A DNA stretch of 64,000 bases, taken from Hygrocybe punicea. Lineage: Eukaryota; Basidiomycota; Agaricomycetes; Agaricales; Hygrophoraceae. The notes beneath the pieces are model-generated. The model made no database searches. It worked only from the letters and a program-made list of their open reading frames with translations, and was not told the origin of the DNA. Both the position numbers and the translations under genes were made by a program. The stretch lies in the NCBI GenBank assembly GCA_963556145.1, contig OY744469.1, forward strand, positions 3,816,767-3,880,766, read 5' to 3'. Shown one piece after another: positions 1 through 11,870 of the stretch. How positions within the stretch are numbered: the first letter of the stretch is position 1; each line of letters begins with the position of its first letter.

Positions 1-390
1 ATGTGCAACATCGGTCCAGTTAAACAATACAGCTGCCTTCATGTTGTTATCTGTTGTACAGCATTTAAGGTCATAGAGATGTAGGGTTGAGCAAATGTCA
101 GTCAATCATACTGTTTAGGGGGCAGTTATGTTTGGCAGTTGACCTGTTGCTCCCTGAACCTTTCTTTTGTAGCTGAGAATATTGCATGATGATGCAGCAG
201 AAGACATGACAGTAAGAGAGAAGGTTAATAAAGACTCAAGACACTCTATGTAAGTTTTATTTTTTCTAATTTTTATGTTGCTGAGGTGAGAGGTGAGCTT
301 ATTAGAACAATTGGAACAATTTGCAAGATACAACATATGCTATATGTCTTATACCATGTGTAACAGGCTTTATGTCATTTACAGCCGTTT
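1..390. repeat. Fragment of dispersed AT-rich repeat
   Basis: This stretch is an inverted, roughly 85-90% similar copy of the segment at about 8830-9150. Both contain the order: tip of an acquired TGTACAGCATT block, GTAGGGTTGAG, CAGTTATGTTTGGCAGTTGACC, and an AT-rich tail with ATGTTGCTGAGGTG. A shortened version lies at 12140-12230. It therefore looks like the outer part of another copy of the foldback element that occupies 8728-12311. No credible gene is present. The 234 bases after it (391-624) show nothing recognisable. Confidence 0.7.
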
Positions 391-624
391 GCATGTATCT
401 TGACAATTTTTGGAAATTTTTGAATTGATTAAACAATATGGACTTAGACAAAATTACTGTACTCAATCTTGTATCTCATGAAATACTGCATGGATTGAGA
501 TTGTTGTAGAGGGAAAGTTGTACTATTTTCTAATGGCTATCAGCTCCTGTAATTACATTTGAACAATATTTAGTGTATGATGAGTTGTGGATGAAGTAAG
601 AGGTGACTAAGTGTTTTTTAACAC

Positions 625-2278
625 TGTTACGTTTCCAACTCCGCTTCCAACCCCGATGCCCATTCCGTTACCCACCATGACGATTCTGCACTGCACACCT
701 TCCTTTTTCATTTCATTTTGTCCTTTGTATTCTTTTCAACGTCGTTGTTTCTTCATTCGGACATCCTTGTATTTTCTTGTCCTTGTTCTCTTTTCTTCTA
801 GAACAATCCAGACTGACCATGGACACATCCCCACGTTACCTTGCTGTACCCGAATAGTCTCCTTGCCGACGGACATCATTGCTATTGTCTTTTCCCTCAC
901 CCTGACATATTGTTGACTTCACCCCACGACAAACCGATTTACAATGGCTGTACTCCCAACACAGCTAATTACCGTAATCATCATTGGCAGTATCGCCATC
1001 ACCTTCCTGATCGGTTTTTACCTTGTTATGATCTATCTTTGGCATCGGTACCGAAACCCTTCTGCCATCGATACTTCCGACTTCCACCTCGACAATATAT
1101 CGACACGTAATTGACAATTGCCATACCTGGATATATGGTTTCCACTTTCGTACCCTGTGCCTACCATTATCCTCCCTGACGATCCGACGACATTCCTCAC
1201 CTGCATGCGAACTCTGAACAATCCCCGATCACAAGACATTTCACTGTTCTCTCTAATCCGACCATCGCCGAAGCACATTCTTTTGGACTTCGACCACAGA
1301 CCATACGACTTCCCAAACAGTGAACCAACCCCTATCGCATATTGTTCGCACGACATCGCTTCATTGCAGTACCCGACGACTTGTTCCCACAGCTTGTCAC
1401 CTGTGCCATGACTCGAAACCTGGACCCACATTCATTTACCCTTTTCCATCTATAACCTTGATATCTCCCACACTCGTTTACAACAATACCCTTTCTTGGA
1501 TGAATACCAACATCAGGTGGACTGCATTGTTCCACAGACAGGACAAGACATCACCCCTCGATACGTCATTGTCATCCGGTACAGCTTATGCTGTTCACAT
1601 GTCTGACCTCGACTATCCCACCATCCTAGTTGGTTTTCCCTCCATACATTCCTTTGTTTTCCTTTATACCGACCTTGTCGCTATGTCCCTGCTACCTCAA
1701 GACACTCTCATCACCAATCCTACACTGGACGATACCCATCTTCGACCCGACAATGCAATGCACTTGCCAAACTGCGTACTTGCCCATTACAGCAAGTGTA
1801 GACCCCGAATTGGCAATTCTGCATGTCACATGATCCGATGACAAATCATCCGAATCATCTGGACCTCTTCTATCCTCAACGACACCCGGGCCTCCAGTTG
1901 GATCGCGAGAACATCGACATGAGGACGCCTCATGTATGCCTCATGGTGAACACATGGTAGAGTTGGACATGTTGTGGCTTCATGGTTGTATTCCTATTTA
2001 CCTCCCCTCAAGACCAGCCACTATATGTACTGTTCTTGTTGTTGGTTCGGACTTTTTCTTCTTTTCCTTTCTTTACGTTTAGTCTGGTTCTTGGGGCAGA
2101 CTCATCTTGTTTTGAGTAACCCCCACGGCTCGCAATGACATTAGACCTTGACCCCCCCCTTTTTAGCAGTGTTGTCTTAGCTGTAAGCAACAATGAAAGC
2201 TGCTGTTCTCCCCTCTGGAAGCCGATCCCCTGTTAAGTTGATTGTTGCCGGAGCCCGCTGCAGAAGCGATCCGTAACA
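625..2278 (+). repeat. 1.65-kb repeat, copy A (TGTTACG..CGTAACA ends)
   Basis: The block starts TGTTACGTTTCC and ends GGATCCGTAACA-like (CGATCCGTAACA). It is nearly identical to the reverse complement of 4831-6501, differing by a 12-base deletion near 1570 and scattered substitutions. The TG..CA ends with short inverted repeats are the form of a retrotransposon LTR, and 1.65 kb would be a long LTR. However the two full copies face each other rather than running in the same direction, and I found no target duplication, primer-binding site or polymerase gene. It may be an LTR reduced to solo copies or a long terminal inverted repeat of a DNA element. It contains the small membrane ORF at 944-1114. 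Confidence 0.75.
944..1114 (+). CDS. Small predicted membrane protein inside repeat copy A
   Basis: ATG at 944 opens a 56-residue frame ending TGA at 1112-1114. Residues about 4-33 form one long hydrophobic stretch (QLITVIIIGSIAITFLIGF is its core), followed by a positively charged HRYR stop-transfer segment and a polar tail ending NISTRN. This is the layout of a single-pass membrane peptide. The same frame continues open after the TGA for another 97 codons, then a second TGA, then more open frame, so the peptide could also be the head of a longer, broken gene. Both stops are shared by copy B. I do not recognise a family, and short hydrophobic frames arise by chance, so this is a tentative call. 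Confidence 0.3.
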   Translation: MAVLPTQLITVIIIGSIAITFLIGFYLVMIYLWHRYRNPSAIDTSDFHLDNISTRN

Positions 2279-4830
2279 TCGGTGTTGTTGACTGATCGTG
2301 GATTTCCTACACTCGAATGGTGTGCGAGATTTCTTCATATTCCATGAATGCAACAAGGTTTGATGTCGGCCAGAGGATGTTTGGGGATTCGGGATAAGGA
2401 AGGTGAAAGAATTGCCAGTTCCAAGTTGTACATTGGCAAAGGATTTCGGATGGGGATTCATTCTTCACTGTTTCTTTTTCTGGTGCATTTACTGCCATAC
2501 TGGTCAGCAGCACATCGGGTTCCTTTCCATATGGGATTGGAGGTCATTGGTTTGATAACCAGTATCCTTCTGGTTCAGTTCTGGTGTTCATAGACATCAA
2601 GGTTCATTCTACGGCTTATAGCGATCATGCATGCGTCTGGAAGTCATAGATTTTATATCATTTCGGATATTCATCTCTTACTTATATAGCTGGTGAGAGA
2701 ACCTGCTGCTTTGTCTCTTATTTGTATAGCTGGTGAGAGAACCTGCTACATGTTTCTCTATGGTCATGTTCCATCTGTCCATTCCTTTCTGTTTCTTCTC
2801 TTCTGTTTCTGGGTATTCTGTTTCTTCTTCTGGGTGTTTTCGTTGGTGTAAATAATGTCGAAGTTGTTCATATACAAGCGAAAGTCCATTTTACGAATCA
2901 TACATGACGGGGGTGTATCCTTTCACAAACAGCATCAATCTCCAATCCAATCCATGGATGTCATTCTCCTTCCCCTTCACCATACGCACATGCATTGCAC
3001 GAAACAAGGCATGACGATGATAATCAGGTTCTTTGGTCCCATGTCTCGAGCGTTTGTTCTGCATGTTATGGCCGTCAGAACGGTGTGCACGGTCGAGTTT
3101 CTTTTCCTGGGATTGGGGAAGAAGTGGAGAGCGGCGACGTGACTGGGTTTGGAGCGAGACAAGAGGTGGAGAATACAACCATGCTCGGTATTCATCATCC
3201 ATCTCTATATGCAGTCGGTGGGTTACTTTTCGAGGGGGTGTCGGAAGATCAGTGAGACTGTCCATGTACGCATCAAAGTCATCAATGGGGGGAGTCGGAT
3301 GTTCTTCACTGCAAATGTTCACTGCACCAAAATATAGCTCATTGTCCAGATCATCGAAGATCAAGGGTACGTCGAGACTCATTGTCGATGTCGACGGTGG
3401 GGACGGTGTCGAGGATGCTGGACGATACGTGTGTCACGATGATTCTGGGGTACGGGTGCAAGATGAGGAGCGGGGATCCAAACAACAAGTCGATGGAATG
3501 GTACGTCAAAATCGAGGAGAACTTGTAATTCGTGGATGAGGGTCTGAATGCGACGATTTCTTTGTGCGGTAGGCCGTAGACGGTTGCGAAGTCGATGTAG
3601 TTCCTGTAAGATAGGACCGAGGAAAATATCGTGGATGGTGACCAGGTGGGGGATACGAGGATCATTCCAACTGATATAGTCAACCCAGTCGTCAGGACGG
3701 TCGAGCAAACACCAAACGTAGGGGTCACTCCAGGACCGGCGGTCAGGCCATGGGTAGGGATGGTCTGGAGGGCAGAGGTTGGCCAGGGTGACGACAAATG
3801 GGTGGTTTAAAGAAGTTTTCCATCTTCAGTAATTACCATGCCTCGTTGTCAGCATCGTGTCGGAGTTTCCAGTGATCGGTCCATGTACCAGGGTTTTGGT
3901 TGCCTCGTGGATTCGTATGTATGATCGGGGATCAAAGTTCCAGAAAAAGAGGGTGTGTAGCGGGATATCACCTGATATGCCGATCCGCGCTATCCAAATT
4001 GGTAAGGAGTGGTATTTCGTATGTGTTCCGTTCATGACAATCATCATAGTCTTGGTGGTTCGTTCATCCATGTCAAACAAAGAGGGTCCCCTTTCATCTG
4101 TTCCAACAGACTACTAAGATCAACCACTTCTCTTTGTCACATGTACAGGTCATTTCAGGAATCAGGGCTTCATATGCATACTGGCTTTCTCTGGGCTTTC
4201 TGCATTTGGTGAGGAGATGGGAGGGAGGTGGTGGAAGGAAGGGTAGAAAGGCGGTTTGAAGGATTCATTGCTTTCGGTTCATCCATGGAGAGGGAGTCGT
4301 AATATGTCTGGTGCAACCAAAACATATTTGAGTCATGTAGGTGGGATACTTCCAGCGATTGGTTTGTCTAGCAGTGTCCTTCTGCATCTGGGACAATGAC
4401 AAGTCATGTCCATTGCATCATTTCATGTCGTAATTATTGTATTGAAGTAGCGGAATGACGGTGGTGACGTTAGCCAGGGGTTTATTTCGATTCGGGTTCC
4501 AGGATTGGGCTTGAGCAATTATTATGGATCAACCATAAATAATTCGCAGGGCGGCAGTCTTGAGGTTGACCATTCGGAGTATTCAACAATCATTCGGGGT
4601 CCGGGTGGCTAGTGTACATCAACAGATTTCAGGTCTGCATCAGTAACAGGCTAGCATCGTTCGTTCGTCCATTCGTGTGGGGTCAGGGTTGAGGGATGGA
4701 TAAAGTCGGGAGGAGAAGGAGAGGAAGAGGGTGTAGGGGAGGACGAGGGAGAGATTCGGGAGAGAGGAGGGGGTTCGTTCGTTCATGTCGAAAGTTGAAT
4801 GTCGGGGGAGTTGGGAAACGTTTAGTCTTT
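2279..4830. other. Interior between the facing 1.65-kb repeats
   Basis: This 2.55-kb segment separates copies A and B. It holds the broken reverse-strand reading frame at 2891-3815 and otherwise only short frames. A T-rich stretch at 2760-2850 (repeats of TCTGTTTC) and a G/A-rich stretch at 4690-4770 are low-complexity. Nothing resembling reverse transcriptase, integrase or a DDE transposase was seen, so if this is the body of a mobile element it is non-autonomous or from a family I do not know. Confidence 0.5.
2891..3815 (-). pseudogene. Broken protein gene between inverted repeats, family unknown
   Basis: Reading leftwards, one frame is open from about 3815 to 3379 (LDRPDDWVDYISWNDPRIP, then LHRLRNRLRPTAQRNRRIQ, VLLDFDVPFHRLVVWIP) and ends in TGA. 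An overlapping frame from 3382 to 2891 begins MSLDVPLIFDDLDNELYF and has an acidic, proline-rich start. Upstream, across a single TGA near 3825, the frame stays open to about 4080 with DIPLHTLFFWNFDPRSYIR. Amino-acid use is protein-like (many W, D, P, Y), and the fragments lie head to tail on one strand, so I read them as one decayed gene with at least one stop and one frame change. No catalytic motif is visible and I cannot name a family. Confidence 0.4.
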
Positions 4831-6501
4831 TGTTACGGATCGCTTCTGCAGCGGGCTCCGGCAACAATCAACTTAACAGGGGATCGGCTTCCAGAGGAGA
4901 GAACAGCAGCTTTCATTGTTGCTTACAGCTAAGACAACACTGCTAAGAAGGGGGGGTCAAGGTCTAATGTCATTGCGAGCCGTGGGGGTTACCCAAAACA
5001 AGATGAGTCTGCCCCAAGAACCAGACTAAACGTAAGGAAAGGAAAAGAAGAAAAAGTCCGAACCAACAACAAGAACAGTACATATAGTGGCTGGTCTTGA
5101 GGGGAGGTAAATAGGAATACAACCATGAAGCCACAACATGTCCAACTCTACCATGTGTTCACCATGAGGCATACATGAGGCGTCCTCATGTCGATGTTCT
5201 CGCGATCCAACTGGAGGCCCGGGTGTCGTTGAGGATAGAAGAGGTCCAGATGACTCGGATGATTTGTCATCGGATCATGTGACATGCAGAATTGCCAATT
5301 CGGGGTCTACACTTGCTGTAATGGGCAAGTACGCAGTTTGGCAAGTGCATTGCATGGTCAGGTCGAAGATGGGTATCGTCCAGTGTAGGATTGGTGATGA
5401 GAGTGTCTTGAGGTAGCAGGGACATAGCGACAAGGTCGGTATAAAGGAAAACAAAGGAATGTATGGAGGGAAAACCAACTAGGATGGTGGGATAGTCGAG
5501 GTCAGACATGTGAACAGCATAAGCTGTACCGGATGACGATGTCTGTGTCAATGACGTATCGAGGGGTGATGTCTTGTCCTGTCTGTGGAACAATGCAGTC
5601 CACCTGATGTTGGTATTCATCCAAGAAAGGGTATTGTTGTAAACGAGTGTGGGAGATATCAAGGTTATAGATGGAAAAGGGTAAATGAATGTGGGTCCAG
5701 GTTTCGAGTCATGGCACAGGTGACAAGCTGTGGGAACAAGTCGTCGGGTACTGCAATGAAGCGATGTCGTGCAAACAATATGCGATAGGGGTTGGTTCAC
5801 TGTTTGGGAAGTCGTATGGTCTGTGGTCGAAGTCCAAAAGAATGTGCTTCGGCGATGGTCGGATTAGAGAGAACAGTGAAATGTCTTGTGATCGGGGATT
5901 GTTCAGAGTTCGCATGCAGGTGAGGAATGTCGTCGGATCGTCAGGGAGGATAATGGTAGGCACAGGGTACGAAAGTGGAAACCATATATCCAGGTATGGC
6001 AATTGTCAATTACGTGTCAATATATTGTCAAGGTGGAAGTCGGAAGTATCGATGGCAGAAGGGTTTCGGTACCGATGCCAAAGATAGAACATAACAAGGT
6101 AAAAACCGATCAGGAAGGTGATGGCGATGCTGCCAATGATGATTACGGTAATTAGCTGTGTTGGGAGTACAGCCATTGTAAATCGGTTTGTTGTGGGATG
6201 AAGTCAACAATATGTCAGGGCAAGGGAAAAGACAATAGCAATGATGTCCGTCGGCAAGGAGACTATTCGGGTACAGCAAGGTCACGTGGGATATGTCCAT
6301 GGTCGGTCTGGATTGTTCTAGAAGAAGGGAAAGAAGAGAACAAGAACAAGAAAATACAAGGATGTCCAAAAGAAGAAACAATGACAATGAAAAGAAGACA
6401 AAGGACAAAAAGAAATGAAAAAGGAAGGTGTGCAGTGCAGAATCGTCATGGTGGGTATCGGAATGGGCATCGGGGTTGGAAGCGGAGCTGGAAACGTAAC
6501 A
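4831..6501 (-). repeat. 1.65-kb repeat, copy B, inverted relative to copy A
   Basis: Starts TGTTACGGATCGC and ends GGAAACGTAACA, the exact inverse of copy A with a few percent difference. It keeps a 12-base segment that copy A lacks (around 5545-5560). Copies A and B together form an inverted repeat with 1.65-kb arms. Bases next to the ends (TCTTT before, ACTGT after) do not match those around copy A, so no target duplication is evident. The small membrane ORF is conserved at 6006-6176. Confidence 0.75.
6006..6176 (-). CDS. Small predicted membrane protein inside repeat copy B
   Basis: Counterpart of the 944-1114 frame: 56 residues, same hydrophobic N-terminal half and HRYR segment, one visible substitution (Ser to Leu four residues before the end) and the same TGA. 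Conservation here only reflects that the two repeat copies are almost identical, so it is not independent evidence of function. Confidence 0.25.
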   Translation of the reverse strand: MAVLPTQLITVIIIGSIAITFLIGFYLVMFYLWHRYRNPSAIDTSDFHLDNILTRN

Positions 6502-6504
6502 ACT

Positions 6505-7159
6505 GTCCTAGTTGGTTTTTTCCTCTATACATTCCTTCATTTTCTTTCATACCAACCTTGTCGCTATATCCACGCTACCTCAAGAGACTCTCATCACCAA
6601 CCCCACACTGGACGATACCCATCTTCGACCCGACTGTGCAATGCACTTGCCAAACTACGCACTTGCCCGTTACAACAAGTGTAGACCCCCAAATTGGCAA
6701 TTCTGCATGTCACATGATCTGATGACAAATCATCCGAGTCATCCGAACCTCTTCTATCCTCAATGACACCCAGGCCTCCAGTTGGATCGCGAGAACATCG
6801 ACATGAGGACGCCTCATGTATGCCTCATGGTGAACACATGGTAGAGTTGGACATGTTCTGGCTTCATGGTTGTATTTCTATTTACCTCCCCTCAAGACCA
6901 GTCACTATATATACTGTTCTTGTTGTTGGTTCGGACTTTTTCTTCTTTTCCTTTCTTTACGTTTAGTCTGGTTCTTGGGGCAGACCCCCTTATCTTGGGT
7001 AACCCCCATGGCTCGCAATGACATTGTACCATGAACCCCCCTCTTAGCAGTGTTGTCTTAGTAGTAAGCAACAATGAAAACTGCTCCTCTCTCCTCTGGA
7101 ATCCGATCCCCAGTTAAGTTGATTGTTGCCGGAGCCCACTGCAGAAGGGATCCGTAACA
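6505..7159 (+). repeat. Truncated third copy (C) of the 1.65-kb repeat
   Basis: Begins at CTAGTTGG, matching the middle of copy A near 1625, and runs to the GGATCCGTAACA end. It is more diverged from A and B (roughly 8-10% by eye) and lacks the first 1 kb. It abuts copy B after only three or four bases, which suggests that copy B, or the element it belongs to, landed in or recombined with an older copy. Confidence 0.7.
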
Positions 7160-7384
7160 ACTATTCAACATTTATTGACATGTTTTTTGTCTTAGGAAAT
7201 GTTACTACAGGTCTTCAAGGACCAGGAATAACAACTCCCACATTGCCACCATTCACACAGCAAGAACAACGATGGAGAGTGAGGCCAGGAGGGTGGTGCA
7301 CCCACCTACCAGCCCCAGGTACATGCCACATATCTAACCCATCGCATCTACTAACTTAGCCATCCCCTCGCAAACATGAAAGGT

Positions 7385-7762
7385 CTAACGATGACAAAGA
7401 GAACATGGGTGTAGCCCACGTTCTGCCACCGGCCATATCACTTTGCAAACAGACACTGATGCGTAGATGTCATTCGTGAAGTATCCAGCACCAACAACGA
7501 CAACCTTGCCACCAGCCACCTCGCGAACACGGCCTGATGTGTCAACTGACGTGTAGGCATTGTTCGTGAGGTATCCAGCACCAAGGGCACCGGAAACAGG
7601 GAACGGCTCATCCAAGTCCCCACCCCATACATGATACCTCGCTAGGGTGACAGACACGTCAATTGATGTGTGTCTGGCCCGAGCGAGGTGTTGGGACCTT
7701 GGCTTGCCACCAGCAACGCACTCACAGCAGTGCTCAGGTTCATGGTACCTGCACAGTGACAC
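7385..7762 (-). pseudogene. Low-complexity ORF fragment with a repeated GAGY(L/F)TN unit
   Basis: A 125-codon open frame whose centre repeats a unit of about 35 residues: GAGYLTNNAYTSVDTSGRV and then GAGYFTNDIYASVSV. It is cysteine- and arginine-rich at its ends and lacks any motif I recognise. The flanks (7160-7384 and 7763-7980) are repeats of the ACCCATG / GGGTACAG type, so this is probably a piece of dispersed repetitive DNA rather than a host gene. Confidence 0.25.
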
Positions 7763-8727
7763 GGGTAACTGCTATACCCATGTCCAATGGCAGGTAATGC
7801 AGACCCATACCCATGACGGGTACAGTGTCTGTGGGTAAGGGTACAGTGTCAGGCTTAGGGACCCATGGGTCACCCATGCTACACCCTAGCTATAGGATCG
7901 TCTCCAGCCTCGCAACTAGCTTAGCAGGGACCCTTAGCCCCCGCTACACCATGCTACATGAGGCACTTTGAAGAAGAAGTCTCCTACTTGGATGGAGAAG
8001 AAGATAAAGACCTTGTTTCAGACCATCACATAGGAATAATGGTTTAATATGGAGGATGTTTCTGACACTCATTTCCACAGGAAAAACTCCAAATACACCT
8101 CAATCCATAATGAGGATGAAAACAGGGATCTCAATGACATTGACTTTGCTCAGCTGGAACAGTCAGCATTGGCATAGAAGAGTTTTACACCATCTCCTCT
8201 TTAGATGTTTCTTTCCGCAATTGTTGCTTTTCATAATAGTATTCAGATGACGTGACTTATCTTTGCGTGAATCAGAGTAAATCAGAGTAAATGAAAGTGA
8301 AGGAAAGCAGAAAAACCAGGCTTTCAGAGCACTCTGTACTACTCAAACAATGCTCTAAAGTGCTCTCAGAATGAAGAGCCTCAAGCAGGTTGCTCTCAGA
8401 GCCACTCAGAGTACTCTGGCAGCTTTGGTGCTTTCCTCACTCTGAGTGGCTCTGAGACCCTCTCAGAGTGTCTCAGAGCATTAGTGTTTTTCCTGATGTG
8501 GAATTTCTACAGGCATTCTGAGGTGTGCATTTGGGTTTTGCACAGCAAGATGCCCCTATTTCAAAGCAAAGGAATAATAGGTATAATAAACATCTGAATA
8601 GAGGGTTGAATGTGGATTTTGAAGGAGATTACAATGAAATCTATGTTTGCAATAAAAAATTGAAACTGAGGAGTTATTGTAGATTTACCAAATATATGTG
8701 TTTTTTTGGAAATGCACCTTATTACTT
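7763..8727. other. Gene-free stretch with short direct motifs
   Basis: 7780-7890 carries several ACCCATGGG / GGGTACAGTGTC words, similar in flavour to the GTACCCGT-rich ends of the hAT at 40056. 8260-8500 is full of CTCAGAG / CAGAGC words (at least ten), two of them in inverted pairs (GCTCTCAGAGCCACTCAGAG and CTCTGAGTGGCTCTGAGA). No gene is supported. Confidence 0.4.
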
Positions 8728-9389
8728 GTTTAGTGGGCCAGTGCTACGCATGGCATGAACGAGTTCTTTTTTCCCCCTTCCGACTTCCATGATGAAGTGA
8801 GCAATAAGATTAAGTTGCATAAAGCATTTTACATATAGTATGAGACATATAGCATATATTGTATATTGCAAATTGTTCTAATGAGTCCACCTCACACCTC
8901 AGCAACATAAAAAGTAGACAAAATAAAACTACATAGTGGGTCTTTAGTCTTCATCAACCTTCTTGCTTACTGTTATGTCTGCTGTGCTGTATCATCTTGT
9001 AATATTCTCAGCCATAAAAGAAATGTTCAAGGAGCAACAGGTCAACTGCCAAACATAACTGTCTCCTAAACAGTATAATAACAATTGACTTATATTTTCT
9101 CAACCCTACTTCTCCATGACCTTGAATGCTGTACAACAGATGAGTCATCAATATGAAGACTACTGTACTTGTTAAGTGGGCTAATATTGCACATAGCATA
9201 AACAAGTCTGTTTTCTTTCATTTTATTTGTACGATTGTTACTCACATTAATAAGTGATTAATATACAATTAACATATAAGATGATGTGCGATATCACATT
9301 GAATTTTATGTTTGAAGTAAAAATAATAGTGGATAATCAGAAATAAGCTCATTTCTGCTTATATGGCTGATATTTCCATATATAATAAT

Positions 9390-11870
9390 AGTGGTCACAT
9401 GTGACTGTGACTCATGTGATCAGCTCAAAATTTAGGATATATAGTGTAAAATTGCCTTATATGGTTAGACTGGTCACATGTGACTGTCACCATTGCGATC
9501 AGTAAAAGATTTGCTATACAATATCAGAAATTGCCTTATATGGTTAGAGTGGTCACATGTGACTGTCACATCTTGCCCGAAATGGTTATATTAGTCAGCG
9601 GTTCAATTTTCAGCTGATTCTGATAAGAATTGAGGCTAGTATAAATATTTTGAATATAATTGCATTTGTGTAATAAGGTTAGTATGCGATTTGGCATATA
9701 TTATACAAACTTACCATATTTGGTTAGACTGGTCACATGTGACTGTCACTGTTGAGATCAGCATAAAATTTGGTATATAATATCAGAAATTACCTTATAT
9801 GGTTAGATTGGTCACAGGTGACTGTCACACCTTGCCCGAAATGGTTATCTTAGTCAGCAGTTCAAATTTCAGCTGATTCTGAGAAGAAATGAAGTCAGTA
9901 TGAATATTTTGAATATAATTAGAAGGTAGTTTGTATTTTCTGAGACAACCCATATTTGGATGCTTATGTAAGCTTGTCCACACATGGCCCCAACTGCATC
10001 TTATTTTCCAGTATTAGAAGTAGAATCATATCTCTTGCACAAAAAAATTCTGTCTATAGGCGGTCAACTTTATTAATTAATCAATCAATTAATTAATTAA
10101 TTAATTACGAACCCTCACTGAACCAGGTCTGATAAAGAACGAGTCTTTTAATAAATTAAAAGAACTCGTAATAAGTTCCACAAATAGCAGTAAAACATTG
10201 CCAGTTCCTGACCCAGGACAAACCAATATGTGAGCTGGGACTAAGCATGAATAGACATGTAGGAGCATGGAGGTGCATAACACAGGAGATAGATGAGGAT
10301 TATTTGTGATCAAATAATATGGAGATATCCAGTCATATTTTGAAACTATTTGTGTTGTTATCTCAGTTGTGAAAAATAATATTATCTAAAGTGGTATTCA
10401 TACAGAAAACAGTACATACAGAAATTACCATTATTTAGGTCTTTATTGTTTTCATTATTATGAGTTCTTTATCAGACCTGGTTCAGTGAAGGTTTGTAAT
10501 TAATTAATTAATTCATTAGTGTTTTTCCATAGCCTATAGAGAACACTTTTTTGGGCAAGAGATATGAGTCTACTTCTCATGCTGAAATGTAACATAAAAT
10601 CAGGGCCATGTTTGGAGTGGCTTACATAAGCATCCAAATATGGTTTGTCTCAGACATATCAAATTACCTTTTAATTATATTCAAAATATTCATACTGGCT
10701 TCAATTCTTATCAGAAGCAGCTGAAAATTGTACTGCTGACTAATATAACCATTTCGGTCATGGTGTGACAGTCACATGTGACAGATCTAACCATATAAGG
10801 TAATTTCTGATATTGTATACCAAATCTCACAATAGTAACAGATACATGTGACCAGTCTAATCATATAAGGCAATTTTATATAATGTGTGCTAAATTTGCT
10901 ACTGATCATCATAATGTTTATTACATGGAACAAATCTAAATATATAACACAATAATACATATTTCATCGGATTATTCTATTTGACTCCCCAGGGTGCACC
11001 AAACTTCTCGCACATCCCTTGCCTTATAAGGTGATAGCTATGTAAAATGATTTTGACTAATCAATTTTAACTCAAGTTCTACTGATGATAAAATGACTGA
11101 AAAATTATTTCTATGCAGTGTGAAGACTAAGACATGCAAAAACTAATTCTTACCAAATTCAGTTTAGTTGGTGTTTAGATATAGGCATCAATTTCAGATA
11201 AGTTCTTTATTTCTATGCAACTATTCAATCAAAGCAAACCATTATTTTTCTATGAACACCCAGAAGTGTAACCTTACTCATCTATGATTTTCTATGATTT
11301 TATCACCAACAGGACTTAAATTAAAACTGATTCATTGGATGTATTTCACTTAGCTACCACTATATAAGGTAAGGGGTGCGTGGAAAGTTAGGTGCACCCC
11401 GGGGTGCCAAATAGAACTACCCTATTTCATCACGTATTATGAGTTAATAAATAAAGTTGATCACCTATAGATAAAGTTGTTTTGAGTAACAGATATGATT
11501 CTACTTCTGATACTGGAAAATAATACCAAGTTAGGGCCATGTTTGGACAAGCTTACATAAGCATCCAAATATAGAATGTCTTGCTCAAGACAAATTACCT
11601 CCCAATTATATTCAAAATATTCATACTACGTTCAGTTCTTATCAGAATCAGCTGAAAATCAACCTGCCAACTAATATGATCATTTCAGGCAAGGTGTGAC
11701 AGTCACATGTAACCAGTCTCATTATATAAGGTAATTTTTGATATTATATACCAAATTTTTTGCTGATTGCAATGATGATAGTCACATGTGACCACTCTAA
11801 TCATATAAGGCAATTTATACTATATATGCCATATTTTGAGCTGATCACAGGAGTCATAGTCACATGTGAC
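9390..11870. repeat. Array of GGTCACATGTGACTGTCAC subterminal repeats
   Basis: The 8-bp palindrome CACATGTG, usually inside TGGTCACATGTGACTGTCAC and next to CCTTATATGGTTAGA, occurs at 9396, 9475, 9554, 9734, 10773, 11783 and 11861. One- or two-base variants lie near 9813, 10844 and 11703. Left-arm copies and right-arm copies are in opposite orientation. Spacing within an arm is near 80 or 180 bp. Regular arrays of this kind near the ends of DNA transposons are commonly transposase binding sites; that role here is inference. Confidence 0.7.
10100..10510. mobile_element. MITE at the foldback centre
   Basis: Bounded by an inverted pair of about 44 bp containing CACTGAACCAGGTCTGATAA on the left (10115-10134) and its reverse complement on the right (10470-10490), with TTAATTAATTA runs outside. 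It has no coding capacity. A single copy of the same left end with its flank, including CTTGCC..TGTCTATAGGC, recurs at 33580-33725. Confidence 0.6.

Noticed and set aside
5585..6087. Plus-strand frames beginning MWVQVSSHGTGDKLWEQVV
   Set aside because: They are antisense to the frame containing the membrane ORF within a repeat, and show no motif; which strand, if any, codes cannot be decided, so not called.
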